A stretch of DNA of 64,000 bases from Algoriphagus sp. NG3 (lineage in GTDB: Bacteria > Bacteroidota > Bacteroidia > Cytophagales > Cyclobacteriaceae). Made by a program: the position numbers and the translations under genes. How positions within the stretch are numbered: position 1 is the stretch's first letter; each line of letters opens with the position of its first letter. The stretch lies in contig NZ_CP139421.1 of the NCBI RefSeq assembly GCF_034119865.1, positions 496,001 through 560,000 on the forward strand, written 5' to 3'. Of the stretch, positions 9,229-17,634 are shown one piece after another. The notes below the pieces were generated by a model that was not told the DNA's origin, ran no database searches, and saw only the letters and a list, made by a program, of their open reading frames with translations.

Positions 9229-10941
9229 ATGATCATGAAAAAAATTAAATTTTATATTTCCATAAGCTTAATTGCAATTAGTCTTTCCGGCTGTCTCGAT
9301 TCAGCTATACTTGATGAAGTACCTTTGGATTTTGCTAGTCCCGAGAATTCATATGTCACCGACGCGGACTTTAACAGTGCGGTGATTGCGCTTTATGGCC
9401 AATCAAGGCTGGCATTGTCCAGTGGAGAACACCGCCCTCTGGATCATATCTATGGGACAGATCTAGGCTATAATGGAGCAAATCAACTAAACCAAAGGTT
9501 TGGCTCTTACCTGGCTACTTTACTACCCACCTCTGATCCGGCAATATATCACTGGCGACAATATTACCAGGTGATATCCGGCGCAAACATAATATTAAAC
9601 AGGCTTGAGGGCTCTAAGGTGAGTGATCAGCATAAAATAGTAGTGGAGGCACAGGCTAAATTATTTAGGGGTTTTTCCTATAGGAACTTGGCTCATCTAT
9701 ATGGTGGAGTTCCACTTACATTGGAAGAAGCGCAATCTCCTAAGACCGATTATGTGAGAGCAAGCCGGACAGAAGTATACGAACAGGCTGTAGCTGACCT
9801 TGAATTTGCTTCCGCTAATTTACCCGGCATTACCGAGGTGAGAGATGGGGAGATAAGCAACCTTGCAGCTTATCATATATTGGCAGAAGTTTATGTTTCT
9901 TTAGAACGTTGGAATGAAGCAGTTGGGGCAGCCAGCAAAGTGATAGATGACCCGAGCACTTCTTTGATGACAGAAAGATTTGGTTCACTGAAGGATCAGC
10001 CTGGAGATGTGTATTGGGATCTTTCAAGAAGATATAACCAAAATAGGGGAGCAGGAAATACGGAAGGTATTTGGGTATGGCAATATGAGGTGGATGTACC
10101 GGGTGGGGCAACTTCGTCTTCAGCATTGGGTGGCCCTATGTTGGAAAGAGATCATTCCCCGCGGCCATGGAGTTTTACGGTTAGGGATCCTTCCGGAGTA
10201 GCTCCCTTTCTTCCACAAGGTGTCTCGGATAATACTGGAGGAAGAGGGATAGGCCGCTTCCGGGGGACTAACCACTTCAATTACGGGATTTGGCACTATG
10301 ACTGGGATGATATGCGAAACTCAGAATATAATTTTGTAAGAGATGTGGTCTTTAACAATCCCGCTTCCGAGTGGTTCGGCCAAAAGATGTCTGAAAAAAT
10401 GCCCTTGTTTCGTAAAACCTTGGAAGACACAATCAGAAATTTTTACCCTTATCAAGCTAAAGTGACCACGCCGGGCCAGCATCCGACAGAGCTCTACGAT
10501 GATCCTGTTTTGAAAACACTTATTTCTTCTACTGCTGGTACTACCTATAGTGACCAGTACCATATCAGGTTGGCCGAAACTTATTTATTAAGAGCTGAAG
10601 CTTATCTAGGAAATGGTAATGCCCAGGCTGCTGCGGATGATATCAATGTAGTCAGGGAACGTGCCAAGGCACGTTTAGTAACAGCAGGTGAAGTGGATAT
10701 TGATTTCATTTTGGACGAAAGGATGCGGGAATTGGGAACAGAAGAAAAGCGCAGGCTGACATTGAATCGGTTGGGGCTGCTTTATGAGCGGACAAACAAA
10801 TATTGTGAAGGCTACCCGGGTGTAGCCAATTTTGGGGTGGATGTTCAACCTTATCACAATTTATTTCCTATCCCATTTAGTGAAATAGAAAGGAATACCG
10901 GAGCAGTCTTGGTTCAGAACCCCGGCTATGCTGTCGACTAA
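9229..10941 (+). CDS. SusD/RagB nutrient-binding lipoprotein
   Basis: The 570-residue protein has a lipoprotein signal with lipobox LSGC (Cys at residue 22). The typical SusD body follows: TPR-like helices early (SGANIILNRLEGSKV, FRGFSYRNLAHLYGGVPL) and the late segment AETYLLRAEAYLGNGNAQAAADDINVVRERA. The end, VQNPGYAVD, is the usual SusD closing motif. It caps the SusC barrel and captures glycan at the cell surface. The gene follows SusC by 9 bp. Two in-frame starts lie 6 bp apart (9229 and 9235); the second gives the more usual MKK start. Confidence 0.9.
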   Translation: MIMKKIKFYISISLIAISLSGCLDSAILDEVPLDFASPENSYVTDADFNSAVIALYGQSRLALSSGEHRPLDHIYGTDLGYNGANQLNQRFGSYLATLLPTSDPAIYHWRQYYQVISGANIILNRLEGSKVSDQHKIVVEAQAKLFRGFSYRNLAHLYGGVPLTLEEAQSPKTDYVRASRTEVYEQAVADLEFASANLPGITEVRDGEISNLAAYHILAEVYVSLERWNEAVGAASKVIDDPSTSLMTERFGSLKDQPGDVYWDLSRRYNQNRGAGNTEGIWVWQYEVDVPGGATSSSALGGPMLERDHSPRPWSFTVRDPSGVAPFLPQGVSDNTGGRGIGRFRGTNHFNYGIWHYDWDDMRNSEYNFVRDVVFNNPASEWFGQKMSEKMPLFRKTLEDTIRNFYPYQAKVTTPGQHPTELYDDPVLKTLISSTAGTTYSDQYHIRLAETYLLRAEAYLGNGNAQAAADDINVVRERAKARLVTAGEVDIDFILDERMRELGTEEKRRLTLNRLGLLYERTNKYCEGYPGVANFGVDVQPYHNLFPIPFSEIERNTGAVLVQNPGYAVD

Positions 10942-11040
10942 CAATAAGAAATGTACTACAAATGGAAGAGGATTGCCTGAAAGGTGGATAAAGCATCTTG
11001 GTGATTTGCTCTTAGTTTGTGTCTTAAATGAATTTGAAAA

Positions 11041-12669
11041 ATGAAAAAGCTTACGATTATTTCAGTTATACTTATTGTATGTTGGTCTTCCGGATGTTCA
11101 GGGGATAAGGTAAAAGAGAATCGACGCCCCAATATCCTTTTTGTCATCAGTGATGATCAATCATTTGCCCATACTAGTTTTGAAGGAAGTAAATTTGTCA
11201 ATACTCCAGCATTTGACCGGGTAGCAAGAGAGGGCATTTATTTCAAAAACTGTATTGCAGGATCTCCCGGTTGCGCACCCTCAAGGAGCTCGATAATTAC
11301 AGGAAGGCATCATTGGCAAAATGAGCAATCCGGTCAGCATGCGGCACCTTGGCTGAAGAAGTATGTGCCATTTGTTGACTTGCTGGGTTCCAATGGTTAT
11401 GTGACTGGGCGGACAGGTAAAGGGGTCTCTCCATTTCAATATGCAAGGGATGCAAATGATTCTCTATGGAGGGAAACTGATGCTGCGGGAATAACCTATA
11501 GCAATATCAGTTATGAACCGGGAACAGCTGGTGATATCAGACCGTCAAGCAAAATCAGTAAACTTAATTATTTTGAGAATTTCAAGTTTTTTATGGAAAG
11601 TGTAAGAGGTGAAGAGCCTTTCTTTTTCTGGTTCGGTGCCACAGAACCCCATCGCGCATATGAGAAAGATTCATGGAAAAGAACAGATAAGAAGTTATCG
11701 GATGTGGAGGTTCCCGGCTTTTTTCCTGATGACGCTATTGTCAGGGGAGATTTGCTCGATTATGCAGTAGAGATAGAATGGTTTGACCACCACCTAGAAC
11801 AAATGCTCGAATACCTCGATGAAATTGGTGAGCTTGAAAATACTATAATAATAGTGACTTCCGATAACGGGATGCCTTTCCCACGTGCAAAGTCCAATAG
11901 TTATGAATATGGTATCCATGTCCCATTTGCGGTAAGGTATCCGAAAAATTTCCCAGGAGGCCGTGTGGTAAATGATGTGATAGGTTTTTCAGACCTTGCG
12001 CCTACCATCCTAGAACTCACGGGAACAAGCTCTGAGGGAATGATGCCAATAACGGGAAAGAGTATAGTTGATATTCTGAAATCTGATAAACAGGGTACTG
12101 TTAATAATTCAAGAAAATATGCTTATTCCGGGCGAGAACGCCACTCTTCCTCCCGCTATCAAAATTGGGGGTACCCACAACGTTCTATCCGAAGTGAAGA
12201 TTTTCTGTTGGTTTGGAATATGACCCCTGATCGTTGGCCAGCCGGTGCACCACAGCGTATAAAACCAAATTCAGACGGGGAGCTGTTGCCTATGCATGGG
12301 ATTGATGAAGAAGGGGTACACCATTCAGAATGGGCATATACCGATATTGATGGAAGTCCTACCAAATCGTATATTATTGAGAATATGCAAAATGAAGAGG
12401 TAATTCCGTTTTTTGAATTGGCACATCATAAACGGCCAGAATTTGAATTGTATGACGTGAAGAATGATCCGGATAACTTAAACAATTTAATAGGCGTGAG
12501 CCGCTTTGAGGGAATTGAACAAGAGATGAAGGAAGCGCTTATACAGGAATTGGAAAAATCAGGAGACCCAAGAGTGGTTGGGCCTGACAAAGAAGTATTT
12601 GATTCGTATCTGAGGTACAGCCCAATGAGGGGATTTCCCAAACCAAGTAAAATAGATCGGTCGCTTTGA
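11041..12669 (+). CDS. Sulfatase (family S1 type, lipoprotein)
   Basis: This 542-residue lipoprotein (lipobox SSGC, Cys 19) carries the sulfatase signature C-A-P-S-R at residue 78, where Cys would be converted to formylglycine. It has the metal-binding Asp pair in VISDDQ (residues 38-39) and a late SDNG motif. The N-terminal pattern RPNILFVISDDQS followed by GSPGCAPSRSSIITGRHHW resembles the heparan N-sulfatase-like branch of S1 sulfatases, though the subfamily call is tentative. It should remove sulfate esters or sulfamates from the glycan imported by the upstream SusC/SusD pair. The gap to SusD is 99 bp, so it is probably in the same operon. A maturase (anSME/FGE) is not in this window. Confidence 0.88.
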   Translation: MKKLTIISVILIVCWSSGCSGDKVKENRRPNILFVISDDQSFAHTSFEGSKFVNTPAFDRVAREGIYFKNCIAGSPGCAPSRSSIITGRHHWQNEQSGQHAAPWLKKYVPFVDLLGSNGYVTGRTGKGVSPFQYARDANDSLWRETDAAGITYSNISYEPGTAGDIRPSSKISKLNYFENFKFFMESVRGEEPFFFWFGATEPHRAYEKDSWKRTDKKLSDVEVPGFFPDDAIVRGDLLDYAVEIEWFDHHLEQMLEYLDEIGELENTIIIVTSDNGMPFPRAKSNSYEYGIHVPFAVRYPKNFPGGRVVNDVIGFSDLAPTILELTGTSSEGMMPITGKSIVDILKSDKQGTVNNSRKYAYSGRERHSSSRYQNWGYPQRSIRSEDFLLVWNMTPDRWPAGAPQRIKPNSDGELLPMHGIDEEGVHHSEWAYTDIDGSPTKSYIIENMQNEEVIPFFELAHHKRPEFELYDVKNDPDNLNNLIGVSRFEGIEQEMKEALIQELEKSGDPRVVGPDKEVFDSYLRYSPMRGFPKPSKIDRSL

Positions 12670-12754
12670 AGTAAGAAAAGTTGTTAATTATTCAATAACA
12701 AAAACGATGGGAAAATCTGAAAAGAGGCAATTTGTTGCTCTGATAGCTTGAAAA

Positions 12755-12803
12755 AATAAGCCTTATTGGCTTGCGATAAAGTTGCAATCCAATAAGGCTT
12801 ATT
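12755..12803 (-). terminator. Perfect 15-bp stem terminator
   Basis: AATAAGCCTTATTGG at 12755-12769 is exactly complementary to the segment at 12789-12803, with a 19-nt loop. Read on the minus strand, a T6 run follows the stem, so it mainly ends the minus-strand SDR gene. It may also stop transcripts of the sulfatase ending at 12669. Confidence 0.8.
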
Positions 12804-12882
12804 AATAACAAATCAGATTAGTGTAAATCTGAAATCGCAGTTTGGCAAATAAGAGTTTTATCCTTATCCCACCACACCTTGA

Positions 12883-13677
12883 CTACAGTATGGATTTTAC
12901 CAGCCCTCCCTCTACCCGGATGGCTGCTCCGTTCGTTGCGGAGGCCAGTGTACTGGAGTAATACACTACCGTATCCGCCACTTCTTCCACTGTGGCGAAA
13001 CGTTGGATCAGCGAGGTCGGTCTCATGTCCTGGAAGAATTCTTTTTCGACCTTGTCTATGGATTTTCCGCTGGATTCAGAAAGATCTTCGATGAATTTGC
13101 CCACTCCTCTGGATTTTGTGGGACCAGGTAAGATGGAATTCACTGTCACGTTACTTCCCTTGGTCAATTCGGCCAAACCTCTGGCTACCGCAAGCTGGGC
13201 GGTTTTGGTCATGCCATAATGGATCATTTCGTCTGGTATAAAAACGCCCGACTCACTGGAGATGAAGATGATCCTGCCCTGGTTTTTTTCAAGCATTTTT
13301 GGGAAATACTGTCTAGCAAGCCTGATTCCACTGAGTACATTTACTTCAAAGAACCTGAACCAGTCCTCATCAGGAATAGCTTCAAAGGCTTTTGGTTCAA
13401 AAATCCCTGCGTTGTTGATTAAAATATCCACTTCAGGAAGTGCTTTCAGCAGGTTGTCTACTTCTTCCACTTTTGAAAAATCAGCAGGAATTCCCGTGAT
13501 TTTATTGCTTCCAGTTTCAGATTTCAGTTCTTCGATGGCCTTATCTACACTTTCCTCAGATCTGCCGTTAATAACTACTGATGCTCCTTCCACCAAAAAT
13601 CTCTTTGCGATAGCATATCCAATTCCGGCCGTAGAGCCACTGATGAATGCTTTTTTGTCTTCTAATTTTAAATCCAT
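12883..13677 (-). CDS. Short-chain dehydrogenase/reductase (SDR)
   Basis: This classical SDR of 264 residues has the cofactor glycine motif in GSTAGIGYAIA (about residues 14-24), NNAG in strand 4, the catalytic Ser in FISSESG and the YGMTK (Y-x-x-x-K) catalytic pair. The late IRVEGG segment is the usual SDR C-terminal signature. It would oxidise or reduce a hydroxyl/carbonyl group with NAD(P)(H) in the cytosol; the substrate cannot be told. It is an orphan gene with its own terminator. Confidence 0.88.
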   Translation of the reverse strand: MDLKLEDKKAFISGSTAGIGYAIAKRFLVEGASVVINGRSEESVDKAIEELKSETGSNKITGIPADFSKVEEVDNLLKALPEVDILINNAGIFEPKAFEAIPDEDWFRFFEVNVLSGIRLARQYFPKMLEKNQGRIIFISSESGVFIPDEMIHYGMTKTAQLAVARGLAELTKGSNVTVNSILPGPTKSRGVGKFIEDLSESSGKSIDKVEKEFFQDMRPTSLIQRFATVEEVADTVVYYSSTLASATNGAAIRVEGGLVKSIL

Positions 13678-14152
13678 TGGTTGTGATGATTAAAAATGTT
13701 CTGATACAATGTGGCTAAGCTCCACATGCTAGAGTAAACTAAAGTGTGGATGATAAAATTCGGATGAGGGCTGGAAAATAATCACAAATGATCTTTTTTG
13801 CCCATTGGTTTATGAAACCAATCGAGGAACTTTCTTTACAAACCTTATCCGTTTAAACAGATGGGGCGATTCCGGATTCTGGGGAAGTAGGATATTGCTA
13901 GTTGTCTATCTCTCGTGCCTTTGCCGCCGTTCGTGTCACATGAACGGTTTTGCGGTTCTCTGTTTGTTACCTGATAATCCTAGGCAAAATTGGATTTCGC
14001 TCCTTCAGAGCTATTGGAGGTTTTTTGTCTGTGCGTTTAACCCAGCCCTAGCGGACTGGGCTATGATAATTCGGGCTTTCAGCCCTTTAATGCCTTATAG
14101 CTATACATTGAGAAGCCGTGCTCTCTGTGTGAAACTCCGCGTCCGTGGTTTC
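13678..14152. other. Intergenic region, 475 bp, with hairpin repeat
   Basis: It lies between the start of the SDR gene and the end of the oxidoreductase gene on the same strand. The half next to 13680-13800 is the likely SDR promoter region. The rest is taken up by the palindromic repeat (copy B) and flanking repeat-like DNA. A 144-codon open stretch on the plus strand runs through the hairpins and has no protein-like composition. Confidence 0.6.
13927..14085 (+). repeat. Paired-hairpin intergenic repeat, copy B
   Basis: A leading hairpin pairs CCGTTCGTG (13927-13935) with CATGAACGG (13939-13947). Then CCCAG (14041-14045) pairs with CTGGG (14056-14060), and GGGCT (14073-14077) pairs with AGCCC (14081-14085) around a TTC loop. 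The spacer between the last two is 12 nt (CTATGATAATTC). The stems differ in sequence from copy A, but the order, the spacer rich in T and A, and the TTC loop agree. Confidence 0.6.
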
Positions 14153-15154
14153 CTATACCTTGTTCTTCACCAGTTGACCCATCGCCCAGTTTGCCCTGGC
14201 GCCACTGACCCCGGTGCTATTGCAGGTTGCGGTGCCTAATAAATCGCCTACAATAGTTTTTATCAATGGCTCCTGAATGTGCTTAGGAAGGTCACAATTG
14301 AAATTCTCAATCCCCCTCTCGTCGGTAATGAGGGTGAATTCTCCTTTACCGAAGGTCTCAAACTGTATTGTTCCTTTACTGCCAAAGATTGTCGTTTCAT
14401 CTATTTCAGCATTTGCAGAAGTGCTGAAGCACCAATTTCCCGTACCCAGCACCCCGCTTTCGAAGACAAAACTTCCGGTGACAATATCCTCCGCTTCGTA
14501 AGTCCCGGCCTGATTGGCAGCAAATCCATGTGCATGGTTGATCTTTCCAAAGAAAAAGTCCATCAGATCTAGCTGGTGGGAGGCCAAGTCGAAGAAGTAT
14601 CCGCCTCCGGCCAGTTCCGGATCTACCCGCCAATTGGTTTCCACTTTTGTAATCAGACTGGCATCGGGTTTTTGCTTGAGATTGATGTGTACAGACCGGA
14701 TATCGCCTAGGATAGCTGAATCTATCAGTTCCTTGATCTTAAGAAAGTGTGGGAGTTCCCTGCGATAATATGCCACATAAAGTGGCACTCCGGCTTGTTC
14801 ACATACATTGATCATTTCCATGCATTCTGCATGGGTTCTTGCCATAGGTTTCTCCACATAGACAGGCTTCCCCGCTGCAGCGGCTAGCTTCGCCAACTCC
14901 AAATGTGCATATGGAGGTGTGGCGATGTAAATGGCATTGACTTCTGGATCATTGATTAGTTCAATCGCAGAAGTGTACCATTTGGACACTCCATGCCTTT
15001 CCGCATAGTCTTTGACTTTAGCTTCGGAGCGGCGCATGACAGCCTCGATTTTGCTATGTGGGATCAGGTTCATAGCTGGAGCTGATTTGACTTCGCAGAC
15101 ATTTCCCACGCCTAGAACTCCCCACCTTACTTCGTTATCTTGGATTTTGCTCAT
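14153..15154 (-). CDS. Gfo/Idh/MocA family oxidoreductase
   Basis: The 333-residue cytosolic protein has an N-terminal Rossmann fold (WGVLGVGNVCEVKSAPA, about residues 11-27) and the family's EKP motif in VYVEKPMART, whose Lys binds substrate and cofactor. The C-terminal domain includes GGGYFFDLASHQLDLMDFFFG with the conserved Asp/His of the active site. Members oxidise or reduce sugars, inositols and related polyols with NAD(P). It fits with turnover of sugars released by the surrounding loci, but no specific substrate can be assigned. Confidence 0.9.
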   Translation of the reverse strand: MSKIQDNEVRWGVLGVGNVCEVKSAPAMNLIPHSKIEAVMRRSEAKVKDYAERHGVSKWYTSAIELINDPEVNAIYIATPPYAHLELAKLAAAAGKPVYVEKPMARTHAECMEMINVCEQAGVPLYVAYYRRELPHFLKIKELIDSAILGDIRSVHINLKQKPDASLITKVETNWRVDPELAGGGYFFDLASHQLDLMDFFFGKINHAHGFAANQAGTYEAEDIVTGSFVFESGVLGTGNWCFSTSANAEIDETTIFGSKGTIQFETFGKGEFTLITDERGIENFNCDLPKHIQEPLIKTIVGDLLGTATCNSTGVSGARANWAMGQLVKNKV

Positions 15155-15275
15155 ATGCTAAAATAGGAAATACGCCTAAATCTAGACCTATTAGCAGGTA
15201 TAAAATCAGGTTGAAGCTTCTGGGATAAGTTGAGGGTGCCTAAATAGCTAATAACAAGATGTGTAGCAGCTAATG

Positions 15276-15509
15276 CTATCGTTTGTGCCAGGATTTGCCT
15301 TTATTTTTAGAATAGAAGTTTCCTTTGGGGCCTTCACCCAGCAATTCTTTTCCGCCGTCGCTTAAGTCTGTAAACTCCCCAGGACTGGCGGGATTTCCCA
15401 TGTAACGTTGATTCCAAGTTTCGCCCTCGTCGATAGAAAATTCAATTTTAAGCGAGTTGGTAGGGCAGATACGAATCAGTTCTTTACCCTTTTTAATCAT
15501 TTGTGCCAT
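15276..15509 (-). CDS. Small protein with two Asp-box-like motifs
   Basis: This 77-residue protein has no signal peptide. It contains S-I-D-E-G-E-T-W (about residues 26-33), an exact match to the sialidase Asp-box pattern S-x-D-x-G-x-T-W, and a degenerate second copy S-K-N-K-G-K-S-W near the C-terminus. A conserved-looking start (MAQMIKKGKELIRICPTNS) precedes them. Similar short proteins are common in Bacteroidota but, as far as I know, have no assigned function. Asp-boxes normally stabilise beta-propeller blades, and two motifs in 77 residues would make about one or two blade hairpins. It stands alone between two oxidoreductase genes on the same strand. Confidence 0.65.
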   Translation of the reverse strand: MAQMIKKGKELIRICPTNSLKIEFSIDEGETWNQRYMGNPASPGEFTDLSDGGKELLGEGPKGNFYSKNKGKSWHKR

Positions 15510-15762
15510 TTATTAATTGTTTAATTCTTGCCAATCTTACCATGTTTGTCCTTTGAGAAAAACATGTGAGTTGGCTATTTATGGATAAAATCCAATTTTG
15601 TGTTACTTTTTTATTAATTTTTTCTGAAAATTTTACACTCAACAGCTCTTAATGTCCGCTGAAAGTAAACGATGGAAAGGTGAATGCTTAGTATATTAAA
15701 ATGTCGAAACCCGCTCAAAAATCAAATTGAACGGGTTTCGAATGATTTTACCAAGGGGTCAG

Positions 15763-17223
15763 TTACATTTCCCACCCATCTCTGTACGTCCTTCCCACAA
15801 ATTGGTTTGCTTCTTCGAAATTAGTGATAAGAAGTTTGTCCCCATCCCAAAGCAATTTCTTCCTGCCATAGAACTCTGGCTGGCCTTTGCTGTTTTCCCT
15901 ACGGAGCATATAACTGCGGATGGCCAGGTTACCCATCAGCACAGTTTCGGTCATAGGGCCGGCATAGTCAAAGGAAGAAGTGAGTCCTTTATGTTCCGCA
16001 CTTCCAAAACCCGCTTTACAGGCATCAACCCATTTTCTTTGGTGGCCGTATTCCGGTTCTATGTTTTCTTCTGTCTGTGGCCCAAATTCCTGTGTGCCAT
16101 CATTCAGATACAGCTTAGGCATAAGTGGGGAGGAGTCGTTGATATTGGTAGCTATGATGCCCTTGTCACCGATGAACAACACCCCATTGGCTCCGCCGCC
16201 GATTTCATGGTCTGCAGGGATAATATCCGGATGCGCCGGCTTGATCCCTCCGTCCATCCAGGTCATTTTGATAGGAGACTTGCTTTTGGAGGTTTCTGCG
16301 AAATTCAATGTGATGAAAGAGGAAGCAGGACAACCGTCAGGGTGGTAATCAGGAGTCCACATACCACTGTAAACGGAGCCTACGCTACATTCAGCGTCTT
16401 TAGGATAGTGTAGTCCTAAAGTTCTGAAAGGAATATCTATCAAATGGCATCCAACATCCCCGAGGGCACCTGTTCCATAATTCCACCAGCCTCTCCAGCT
16501 AAAAGGATGAAGTTCCGGTGTGTAAGGGATCTCGGGAGCTGGTCCTAGCCATAGGTCCCAGTTCAAGGCATCGGGCTTAGCGCTGGGCTGAGGAGGGGGG
16601 AATGCACCGCCCTGAGGCCAGACCGGTCTATTGGTCCACACTTCTACTTTGGAGATTTTACCGATTTTATCTTCATCTACCCATTTTTGCACAAGCTTGA
16701 GGAGCTCGTTCGAGCCACCTTGATTTCCCATCTGGGTCACCACCTTTTGACTTCTTGCCATCTCAGTCAGCATTCTTGCCTCTTTGATGTTATGGGTCAT
16801 GGGCTTCTGTACATATACGTGCTTTCCTCGCTCCATAGCGTATTTGGCTGCTGGGCCATGTACATGGTCTGGCGTGGATATGGTGACAGCATCTATGTCC
16901 TTTTCCTTATCCAGCATTTCTCTGAAGTCCGCATATCTTTTTGCATCAGGAAATCGCTCTACGGAAGCTTTGGCAGAACCTGAAAAATCAACATCACAAA
17001 GAGCCGCTACCCGCTCACGTCCATTCACGGAGGCATTTCTAATGTCACTGGCACCTTTTCCTCCGGCTCCTATTGCTGCCAGGTTTAGTTGATCGCTGGG
17101 AGCTATAAATCCCACTCCCCCCAGTACGTTTCTGGGTACTATCATAAATGATGAGGCAATTGCTGCGTTTTTGATAAAATCCCTTCGGGTCTGTCCCTCA
17201 GAAATTTTTTTGCGGTTCTGCAT
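15763..17223 (-). CDS. Gfo/Idh/MocA oxidoreductase with Tat-type signal
   Basis: This is a 486-residue protein. The N-terminus carries a twin-arginine-like signal (TRRDFIKNAAIASSFMIVP, about residues 12-30), so it is probably exported folded with its cofactor. The Rossmann domain starts at about residue 47 (LNLAAIGAGGKG). The usual EKP is replaced by QKP (HVYVQKPMTHN). The C-terminal active-site segment GALGDVGCHLIDIPF is present. Exported Gfo/Idh/MocA proteins of this length are frequent in glycan-degrading Bacteroidota, and some relatives (GH109) cleave glycosidic bonds by an NAD-dependent redox mechanism. Whether this one is a dehydrogenase or a glycosidase cannot be told. Confidence 0.85.
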   Translation of the reverse strand: MQNRKKISEGQTRRDFIKNAAIASSFMIVPRNVLGGVGFIAPSDQLNLAAIGAGGKGASDIRNASVNGRERVAALCDVDFSGSAKASVERFPDAKRYADFREMLDKEKDIDAVTISTPDHVHGPAAKYAMERGKHVYVQKPMTHNIKEARMLTEMARSQKVVTQMGNQGGSNELLKLVQKWVDEDKIGKISKVEVWTNRPVWPQGGAFPPPQPSAKPDALNWDLWLGPAPEIPYTPELHPFSWRGWWNYGTGALGDVGCHLIDIPFRTLGLHYPKDAECSVGSVYSGMWTPDYHPDGCPASSFITLNFAETSKSKSPIKMTWMDGGIKPAHPDIIPADHEIGGGANGVLFIGDKGIIATNINDSSPLMPKLYLNDGTQEFGPQTEENIEPEYGHQRKWVDACKAGFGSAEHKGLTSSFDYAGPMTETVLMGNLAIRSYMLRRENSKGQPEFYGRKKLLWDGDKLLITNFEEANQFVGRTYRDGWEM

Positions 17224-17634
17224 GAGGTTATTAGTTTAAGGTCAATAAGTATTCTAAAAATAGGGATTTATTCTTTTCTATATACCCCCTTTGTCTGTAA
17301 ACCTTGGATATATGAGGATCAGTGGTAAAGCCTCTAAAAACTTCAAATTTCTTTTCTTGAAAAGAAATGATTCAGTTATCATACTTTTTTGAAAAAAAAT
17401 CAATCTGATAATTGAAGGAATGGTTCCAGAATGGTGCGCAATCGATAGCATAATTGATAAAACTCAATTTTTTGGTTTAAGTTTTATTTTATACTTTTTA
17501 AGTATCTCCATAGAAAATATCAAGAAATAGTAAAAAATCAGGATAAAGCAGGTAGCCATTGCAAAAAAAAGCTGGTTTCTTTGAAGATATATAAATGGAA
17601 TAGCTTTAAAAAGTAACAATCCAATCAGCCTAAA
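17224..17634. other. Intergenic region, 411 bp, divergent promoters
   Basis: This very AT-rich region lies between the divergent exported oxidoreductase gene and the transhydrogenase operon. A TACTTTTT word at 17492-17499, with TTTGG at 17471-17475, resembles the Bacteroidota promoter pattern, but the spacing is short (17 nt), so it is only a hint. No RNA gene or reading frame was seen. Confidence 0.5.

Noticed and set aside
13805..14239. Plus-strand reading frame of 144 codons
   Set aside because: It runs through the hairpins of repeat copy B and into the antisense of the oxidoreductase gene; it is Cys/Trp/Arg-rich without protein-like pattern.
15727..16413. Plus-strand reading frame of 228 codons
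   Set aside because: Antisense to the exported Gfo/Idh/MocA gene; no family features.
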